DNA of 9,162 nt from CAZJFC01 sp964545245. Lineage in GTDB: Bacteria > Pseudomonadota > Alphaproteobacteria > Rickettsiales > 21-14-0-20-44-7. The position numbers and the translations under genes were made by a program. Position 1 is the first letter of the stretch. The number at the start of each line of letters is the position of its first letter. The notes under the pieces were generated by a model. That model was not told the origin of the DNA. It was given only the letters and a program-made list of their open reading frames with translations, and made no database searches. Positions 4,774-9,162 of the stretch are shown in pieces. The DNA lies in NCBI GenBank assembly GCA_964545245.1, contig CAZJFC010000068.1, forward strand, positions 1 to 9,162, read 5' to 3'.

Positions 4774-6441
4774 TTAAGCAGCCAGCTTCTTGAACTTTAA
4801 CTGCTGCGGCTGGAGCGCGTAATCGCCAAGGCGGCGGAAGCGGTCTTCCTCATAGGCTTCGTAGTTGCCCTCGAAAAACTCGACATGGCTGTCGCCCTCG
4901 AACGCCATGATATGCGTTGCGATGCGGTCAAGGAACCACCTGTCGTGCGAAATCACCACCGCACAGCCCGGAAAATCCTCCAGCGCTTCTTCAAGCGCGC
5001 GCAGGGTTTCCACGTCAAGGTCGTTGGTCGGTTCGTCGAGCAGCAGCAAATTCACGCCCTGTTTCAGCATTTTCGCCAGATGCACGCGGTTGCGCTGGCC
5101 GCCGGATAAATTACCCACTTTCTGCTGCTGGTCGCTGCCCTTGAAGTTGAAGCTGGAACAATAGGCGCGGGATTTCACCTCGCGCTCGCCAAGCTGGATA
5201 TTATCATTCCCGCCGGAAATTTCCTCCCACACGGTTTTTTCGTCATCAAGGGAATCACGCGTCTGGTCGATATAGCCCATTTTGACGGTTTCACCCACGC
5301 GGAAATCGCCGGAATCCGGCTTTTCCTGCCCGGTGATAAGCTTGAACAGCGTTGTCTTGCCCGCGCCATTCGGCCCGATAATGCCGACAATGCCACCTGC
5401 CGGGAGCGAAAAACTCAAATTCTCGATAAGCAGCCTGTCGCCGAAACCTTTGTTAAGGTCCTTTGCTTCCAGCACCAGATCACCAAGCCTTGGCCCCGGC
5501 GGAATGATAATCTGCGCGGTTTCGAGTGTTTTCTTGGATGCCGCTGCCACCATCTCATCATAAGCCTTAAGCCTTGCCTTGCTTTTCGCCTGACGCGCTT
5601 TCGCTGATTTATTCACCCATTCAAGCTCGCGCTCAATTGCCTTCTGGCGCGATGATTCCTGACCCGCCTCAACTTCCATGCGTTTATGTTTCGCTTTCAG
5701 CCACGCAGTATAATTCCCCTCATAAGGGATACCCTGCCCGCGGTCGAGTTCGAGAATCCAGCCGGTGACATGGTCAAGGAAGTAACGGTCATGCGTAATC
5801 ATCACCACGGTTCCGGTATAATCCTTGAGGAATTTTTGCAGCCACGCCACACTTTCCGCGTCAAGGTGGTTGGTAGGCTCATCGAGCAACAGCATATCCG
5901 GCTTTTCAAGAAGCAAACGGCACAGTGCCACGCGGCGCTTTTCCCCGCCGGAAAGCCTGGTCACATCGGCGTCTTTTGGCGGGCAGCGCAGCGCGTCCAT
6001 CGCAATCTCAACTTCGCGCTCCAGATCCCACAAATTCTGCGCGTCGATTTTTTCCTGAAGCTCGGATTGTTCTGCAAGCAGTTTGTCCATATCGGCATCC
6101 GGATTGGCGAATTCATTGGCGATTTCGTTATAACGGTCGAGGATTGCCTTCTTCCCGCCCAAAGCTTCCATGATGTTATCAAATACGTTTTTGGAAGGGT
6201 TAAGCTGCGGCTCCTGCTCCAGATAGCCTATCTTGGTTCCGGCAGCAGGCCATGCCTCGCCATCGAACTGCTTGTCAATTCCCGCCATGATGCGCAGGAT
6301 GCTTGATTTACCCGCGCCGTTTGGCCCGATAACGCCGATTTTCGCGCCTGGATAGAATGAGAGCCAGATATCCTTGAAAACTTCCCTGGTTCCGTAAACC
6401 TTGCGAAGCCCCTTGATTACAAATATGAATTCTTTTGACAT
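4774..6441 (-). CDS. ettA: EttA, energy-dependent translational throttle ABC-F ATPase
   Basis: From ATG 6441 the product is 555 residues, the same length as E. coli EttA; this start follows AAAGGGG and is preferred over ATG 6459, which adds six residues. There are two ATP-binding cassettes and no membrane domain. The first has Walker A GPNGAGKS (39-46), signature LSGGE (163-167) and Walker B MLLLDE with catalytic Glu188; the second has Walker A GPNGAGKT (356-363), signature LSGGQ (445-449) and Glu470. Both catalytic positions match E. coli numbering. The linker around 243-320 is rich in Lys and Arg, as expected for the tRNA-contacting P-site motif, and an arm insertion lies near 95-135. EttA binds the ribosomal E site and gates early elongation according to the ATP/ADP ratio. 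The gene appears monocistronic; no terminator hairpin follows it. Confidence 0.97.
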   Translation of the reverse strand: MSKEFIFVIKGLRKVYGTREVFKDIWLSFYPGAKIGVIGPNGAGKSSILRIMAGIDKQFDGEAWPAAGTKIGYLEQEPQLNPSKNVFDNIMEALGGKKAILDRYNEIANEFANPDADMDKLLAEQSELQEKIDAQNLWDLEREVEIAMDALRCPPKDADVTRLSGGEKRRVALCRLLLEKPDMLLLDEPTNHLDAESVAWLQKFLKDYTGTVVMITHDRYFLDHVTGWILELDRGQGIPYEGNYTAWLKAKHKRMEVEAGQESSRQKAIERELEWVNKSAKARQAKSKARLKAYDEMVAAASKKTLETAQIIIPPGPRLGDLVLEAKDLNKGFGDRLLIENLSFSLPAGGIVGIIGPNGAGKTTLFKLITGQEKPDSGDFRVGETVKMGYIDQTRDSLDDEKTVWEEISGGNDNIQLGEREVKSRAYCSSFNFKGSDQQQKVGNLSGGQRNRVHLAKMLKQGVNLLLLDEPTNDLDVETLRALEEALEDFPGCAVVISHDRWFLDRIATHIMAFEGDSHVEFFEGNYEAYEEDRFRRLGDYALQPQQLKFKKLAA

Positions 6442-6606
6442 AGGCCCCTTTACTAGCATATCCGCCGGAAAATGGAAGTTTTAATGGCGGCGCAGGCAGA
6501 GGCTTAACGCTTGCTTAACCTGCCCGGAACCACATATATCCCACGAATTAACGCTTTAATAACCAATACCGGGTTATGCTCCGACAAATATGTACATACT
6601 GAATAT

Positions 6607-7263
6607 ATGAATAATATGAAAAACATGCATCCCAGCATCGTGCTAGAGAAACTTGGGGCATATTGCAGGGATAATTTCACGGCGGATAATTTCATATATC
6701 CGCTGGTTTCCATACATTCCACCAGTGGCAACTTTGGCGGCAAACTAGTCCAGTCAGATGATTACAGCTGCGTGGTCGAACTTATTTACGAGAATGAAGC
6801 GCACGGCTATGCGTACATAGCTTCCAGCTCCGTTCAGGCAGTGGCCGTAATCAATGCAGGCGACCTGCAATCCGTCCTTGGCAGCGCGAAAGTCAATATT
6901 GAGGATAAGATCACCAATATCCAGCTACAAAGAAGTTTCGACGTGATAAGGGAGCAGATACATTCCCTCACCGGCGCGCCGATAAGGCTGAATGTCGGCA
7001 AGCACGGCGACAGCGTGGTAAACAGCAACATGCTGGTTACGGCAAAGAACCTGACACTTGCCATATTGGAAATGACCAAGGAAGGTTTTTCGCAGGACAT
7101 CATGTCGGATATTTCGGAGATAGTTTTCTCGCATGAGGAAGGCTACAGCCTCCACATCGCAAAAAACGGCGATACTGTTTCGGTCAATAATAATTTCCTT
7201 GCAAGCCCTTCGCTTGAACAGCCGGGAGAGATTAAAAAACTCCTTATACAGGCCCTTTCCTGA
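6607..7263 (+). CDS. Conserved-looking hypothetical protein
   Basis: An ORF of 218 residues from ATG 6607 that I do not recognise. The frame stays open back to a TTG at 6511 (250 residues), with AGAGG 9 nt upstream of it. However, 6511-6606 is AT-rich and holds a possible promoter (TTGCTT 6511, TATATC 6535, 18-nt spacing), so a later start is preferred; ATGs at 6616 and 6625 are also possible. No signal peptide, membrane segment or repeated motif is visible. The sequence alternates hydrophobic strand-like stretches (YSCVVELIY, YAYIASSSVQAVAVI) with amphipathic helices (NLTLAILEMTKEGFSQDIM), suggesting a soluble alpha/beta protein. It is divergent from ettA. An AT-rich inverted repeat TTCAAA/TTTGAA follows the stop but has no T run. 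Confidence 0.75.
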   Translation: MNNMKNMHPSIVLEKLGAYCRDNFTADNFIYPLVSIHSTSGNFGGKLVQSDDYSCVVELIYENEAHGYAYIASSSVQAVAVINAGDLQSVLGSAKVNIEDKITNIQLQRSFDVIREQIHSLTGAPIRLNVGKHGDSVVNSNMLVTAKNLTLAILEMTKEGFSQDIMSDISEIVFSHEEGYSLHIAKNGDTVSVNNNFLASPSLEQPGEIKKLLIQALS

Positions 7264-7294
7264 TTCAAAGCCGGTTTGAACAGCCATAAAATAA

Positions 7295-7453
7295 GGTAAT
7301 TATTCCTTTAAGCGAAATATTGGCTATCCGTCATCGCGGGTTTATCCCGCGATCCGGTTAGCTTTGCCGCCACTGTATGTGCCCACTGAACCAGACCCCG
7401 CGACAAGCGCGGGGTGACAATGAGGAAGTATTTAGCGCTTTGGGATAATTGCC
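7295..7453. repeat. Palindromic element, copy 2, with outer inverted arms
   Basis: The core (7330-7418) matches copy 1 at 938-1027: left hairpin ATCGCGGG/CCCGCGAT, right hairpin ACCCCGCG/CGCGGGGT, and the conserved middle GGTTAGCTTTGCCGC. Outside the core are two 40-nt arms that are imperfect inverted repeats of each other, ending in GGTAATTATTCC (7295-7306) and GGGATAATTGCC (7442-7453). The whole thing is a nested palindrome of about 159 bp with no coding capacity. It resembles a miniature inverted-repeat element, though no target-site duplication is clear. Its right end touches the stop codon of the small membrane ORF. Confidence 0.65.
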
Positions 7454-7612
7454 TTAAATAAGCTGGTTCTTATAAATATAATAACCGATAGCGATTATTA
7501 TCCCGATAAAGAAATATTTCTTCAGGAATTTAAACAGCAATACCAGAACAATTGCGGTGATTACCAGGTCCCATCCGGTTGCCCCGGCAAAGAAAGCGTC
7601 GATTTCGTCCAT
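7454..7612 (-). CDS. 52-residue small membrane protein, hypothetical
   Basis: The ORF runs from ATG 7612 to TAA 7454. An acidic N-terminus (MDEIDAFFAGATGW) is followed by hydrophobic residues 16-27 (LVITAIVLVLLF), a basic turn KFLKK, and a second hydrophobic run 34-47 (FFIGIIIAIGYYIY). It would be a membrane protein with one long or two short segments, with positive charges between them. No Shine-Dalgarno sits close to the ATG. A perfect TATAAT on the minus strand (7625-7620) places the predicted transcription start at about 7613, so the mRNA would be nearly leaderless. I know of no named family. The composition and the promoter are the main support; a chance ORF remains possible. Confidence 0.55.
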   Translation of the reverse strand: MDEIDAFFAGATGWDLVITAIVLVLLFKFLKKYFFIGIIIAIGYYIYKNQLI

Positions 7613-7619
7613 ATATTTT

Positions 7620-7648
7620 ATTATACATTCTCCACTTACATTTTTCTA
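7620..7648 (-). promoter_or_regulatory. Candidate promoter of the 52-residue ORF
   Basis: A consensus -10 TATAAT at 7625-7620 has TAGAAA (4 of 6 matches) 17 nt upstream at 7648-7643. The predicted start is one base before the ATG. Confidence 0.45.
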
Positions 7649-7755
7649 CAGAAAATATCATTTATGTAAAGGGGGATAAGCAAACTCCGAGCCGAAGGCG
7701 AAGGCAAGGCCAAGTGGCCGCTAAGCTGCGCGCGGCGCCTGAGCGCCAATATTCC

Positions 7756-8202
7756 CTACTTACGTTTTTCCATAAAAAATTCTTTTAGGACGGCACTGCA
7801 CTCCTGTTCCCGGATACCGCCATATATCTCCGGTTTGTGGTGGCAGGAAGGCTGCGCCCACACGAATGACCCGCCGCTCTTGGCGTCTTCCGCGCCGTAA
7901 TAGACCCGGCGGATGCGCGCGAAAGAGATTGCCGCGGCGCACATCGGGCATGGTTCCAGCGTCACGTAAAGGTCACATTCAGGGATGCGCGGCGCGCCAA
8001 GTTTTTCGCAGGCCTCCTGAATCGCCAGCATTTCGGCATGGGCTGTCGGGTCATAATATTCCTCGGTGCGGTTGAAGGCCTTACCGACAATTTCCCCGTT
8101 CCACACCACCACCGCGCCAACCGGCACTTCTTCACGGGAAGCGGCGGTTCTCGCAAGCTCAATCGCGGTTTGCATGAAATCATTTTTTTGCCCGCCTGTC
8201 AT
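7756..8202 (-). CDS. tadA: tRNA adenosine(34) deaminase TadA
   Basis: A 148-residue zinc deaminase that converts adenosine to inosine at the wobble position of tRNA-Arg(ACG). The active site is complete: His55-Ala-Glu57 (HAEM), with zinc ligand His55 and proton-shuttling Glu57, and the second zinc motif PCPMC with Cys85 and Cys88. VPVGAVVV (26-33) and FNRTEEYYDPTAHAE are typical substrate-pocket blocks, and length is normal for bacterial TadA. The ATG at 8202 has only a weak ribosome site (CCGGATT); Met10 is an internal alternative but would trim the first helix. The gene reads away from the ceramidase gene, 81 nt apart, and ends in TAG. A GGCGC/GCGCC hairpin follows at about 7730-7745, but without a T run. 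Confidence 0.97.
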   Translation of the reverse strand: MTGGQKNDFMQTAIELARTAASREEVPVGAVVVWNGEIVGKAFNRTEEYYDPTAHAEMLAIQEACEKLGAPRIPECDLYVTLEPCPMCAAAISFARIRRVYYGAEDAKSGGSFVWAQPSCHHKPEIYGGIREQECSAVLKEFFMEKRK

Positions 8203-8241
8203 AATCCGGAACCGTAATTATTTGTAATTATCGCAAAACAT

Positions 8242-8276
8242 TGTAACCTGTCGCCCATAACCTGTCACCTGTAACC
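8242..8276 (+). repeat. Five-unit heptamer array between tadA and the ceramidase gene
   Basis: Five phased 7-mers: TGTAACC, TGTCGCC, CATAACC, TGTCACC, TGTAACC. They share the TGTNNCC pattern of the arrays at 4337-4364 and 4741-4768. The array ends 8 nt before the ATG at 8284, where a ribosome-binding site would be expected. Confidence 0.8.
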
Positions 8277-8283
8277 TTATCCA

Positions 8284-8961
8284 ATGCCCCCGCTCGACCG
8301 CTACATAGACCTTCACTGCGAACGCCTGCAAGACGGGCTTTTCGAGGAGCCGCTCAACACGCTCACCAATTTATGTTTTTTCGTGGCGTCATATATCCTC
8401 CACCGCAACACGGCGCATTTCCCTAAACGCCCTGCCCTCATCAGCTTTTTTATCATCATTATTTGTTTTATAGGCATCGGCAGCGGGGTTTTCCACGCAA
8501 CAGCGCGGATGTGGGGGGCGCTCATGGATTCCATCCCGATCGCGATGTTCGCGCTGGTCTATGTTTTCGCCTTCGGCAAGCACGTGCTGCGCATGGGATG
8601 GCTTGGCGGCTTCGCGCTGATATTGCTTTATGTTTTCACTTACCACGGCATTAAATATTTGTACCTTGGCGTACCGGCAGGCCGCATGCCGGATGGCTGG
8701 GTGAGCATGATTCCGAGCGTTTACTTCCTCGCGCTGCTTACGATCTGGCTGTTCGCGCTGCGGAGCAAAAGCGCGGTAGCATATCTGAAAATCACTATTG
8801 TTGCGGCAATCGCGGTTTACTTCCGCACGATAGACCGCAGCATATGTGCGGATTTCCACCTAGGCACGCATTTCCTGTGGCATGCCCTGGCGGCAACAAT
8901 GGTTTACCTGATGGTAAAAGAGATAATCCGCAATTACCACACGAAACGCATAAGCGCGTAG
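8284..8961 (+). CDS. Ceramidase-family (CREST) integral membrane hydrolase
   Basis: A 225-residue, mostly hydrophobic protein with about seven membrane spans. The N-terminus DLHCER plus EEPLNTLTN (9-29) resembles the calcium-binding segment of alkaline ceramidases. The metal-site residues of the CREST superfamily appear in the expected order: Ser67 and His71 in GSGVFHA, Asp82 in LMDSIPI, then His196 and His200 in HFLWH near the C-terminus. In eukaryotes this enzyme hydrolyses ceramide to sphingosine and fatty acid. The bacterial members' substrate is less certain; it could be a ceramide or another lipid amide. No Shine-Dalgarno is visible and a heptamer array fills the leader, so initiation is unusual. 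The stop is TAG. No sphingolipid synthesis gene (such as spt) is in the window to confirm the pathway. Confidence 0.87.
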   Translation: MPPLDRYIDLHCERLQDGLFEEPLNTLTNLCFFVASYILHRNTAHFPKRPALISFFIIIICFIGIGSGVFHATARMWGALMDSIPIAMFALVYVFAFGKHVLRMGWLGGFALILLYVFTYHGIKYLYLGVPAGRMPDGWVSMIPSVYFLALLTIWLFALRSKSAVAYLKITIVAAIAVYFRTIDRSICADFHLGTHFLWHALAATMVYLMVKEIIRNYHTKRISA

Positions 8962-9012
8962 CTGTTGTTTTGCCGGAAAACTATGGGATTTCCGCCCATT
9001 CTAAAAGATTTT

Positions 9013-9041
9013 TTGTAATTTGCGCTGCATTGGGTTATACA
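9013..9041 (+). promoter_or_regulatory. Candidate promoter of small RNA 3
   Basis: TTGTAA (9013-9018) and TATACA (9036-9041) are spaced by 17 nt, the same spacing as the promoters of small RNAs 1 and 2. The predicted start is about 9048, one base before a hairpin. Confidence 0.5.
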
Positions 9042-9047
9042 TATTGA

Positions 9048-9162
9048 TGTGAGGGGTTCCTCACCGGGTCTTCAAAAACCTGTAACTGGCGGCTGGCATC
9101 AGCCGAGAATGATGCTGTCTTCCCGACCTTTATGGCCGGGAGGCGGCAATATATGTCCAATG
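9048..9162 (+). ncRNA. Structured RNA 3, cut by the window end
   Basis: There is no ORF here that resembles a gene, but paired segments are dense: GTGAGG/CCTCAC with a GGTT loop (9049-9064), CGGCTG/CAGCCG with a GCAT loop, and CCCG/CGGG further on. The 5' hairpin resembles that of small RNA 2 (GTGAGA/TCTCAC), and lies at a similar distance from a 17-nt-spaced promoter. It may be a third member of the same class, or the leader or riboswitch of a gene beyond the window. I cannot match it to a known RNA family by eye. Confidence 0.4.

Noticed and set aside
5686..6306. 206-residue plus-strand ORF
   Set aside because: It is antisense to ettA and matches no family; long antisense frames are common over GC-biased coding sequence.
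938..7418. CRISPR repeats
   Set aside because: The repeats are single dispersed palindromes, not regularly spaced arrays, and no cas genes are present.
7677..7755. GC-rich stretch with GGCC-AAGT-GGCC and GGCGC-CTGA-GCGCC hairpins
   Set aside because: Stems are 4-5 bp with no T run, no second copy in the window and no ORF with a start signal; I see no assignable function.
8389..8859. 156-residue minus-strand ORF
   Set aside because: It is antisense to the ceramidase gene, with charged low-information composition, and no start signal.

Overview
The window looks like chromosome from an alphaproteobacterium with moderate GC. This rests on the conserved proteins (a 555-residue EttA, a YejA-type binding protein, TadA, a QmcA-like SPFH protein) and on intergenic palindromic repeats that recall those of the Rickettsiales and their relatives. 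The exact order cannot be read from this sequence, and I see no phage, transposase or CRISPR gene.

Layout. Positions 1-1570 hold no large gene. They contain a small translationally coupled ORF pair on the minus strand (154-482, possibly a winged-helix protein), several repeat families, and two orphan transcription units of about 217 nt (685-900 and 1129-1345). Each unit has a near-consensus sigma-70 promoter with a 17-nt spacer and its own rho-independent terminator, so both are best read as structured small RNAs. Next is a two-gene plus-strand unit: qmcA (1573-2499, membrane-anchored SPFH protein) and yejA (2503-4332, periplasmic peptide-binding protein). A full-length S23-type four-helix-bundle gene follows on the minus strand (4370-4735). 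It is broken by exactly two in-frame TAG codons and lies between inverted arrays of 7-nt repeats. Then come ettA on the minus strand, a divergent unrecognised gene (6607-7263), a 159-bp palindromic element (7295-7453), an unlisted 52-residue membrane-protein ORF (7454-7612, minus), tadA (minus), and a divergent ceramidase-family membrane protein (8284-8961). The window ends inside a third promoter-led structured RNA (from about 9048).

The genes do not form one pathway. EttA and TadA act in translation (ribosome throttling and tRNA wobble editing). QmcA, YejA, the ceramidase and the small ORF product belong to the envelope. The most unusual content lies between the genes: three promoter-led structured RNAs, two of which start with the same kind of GTGAG hairpin; heptamer repeat arrays at several sites; and modular palindromic elements whose copies show compensatory base changes.
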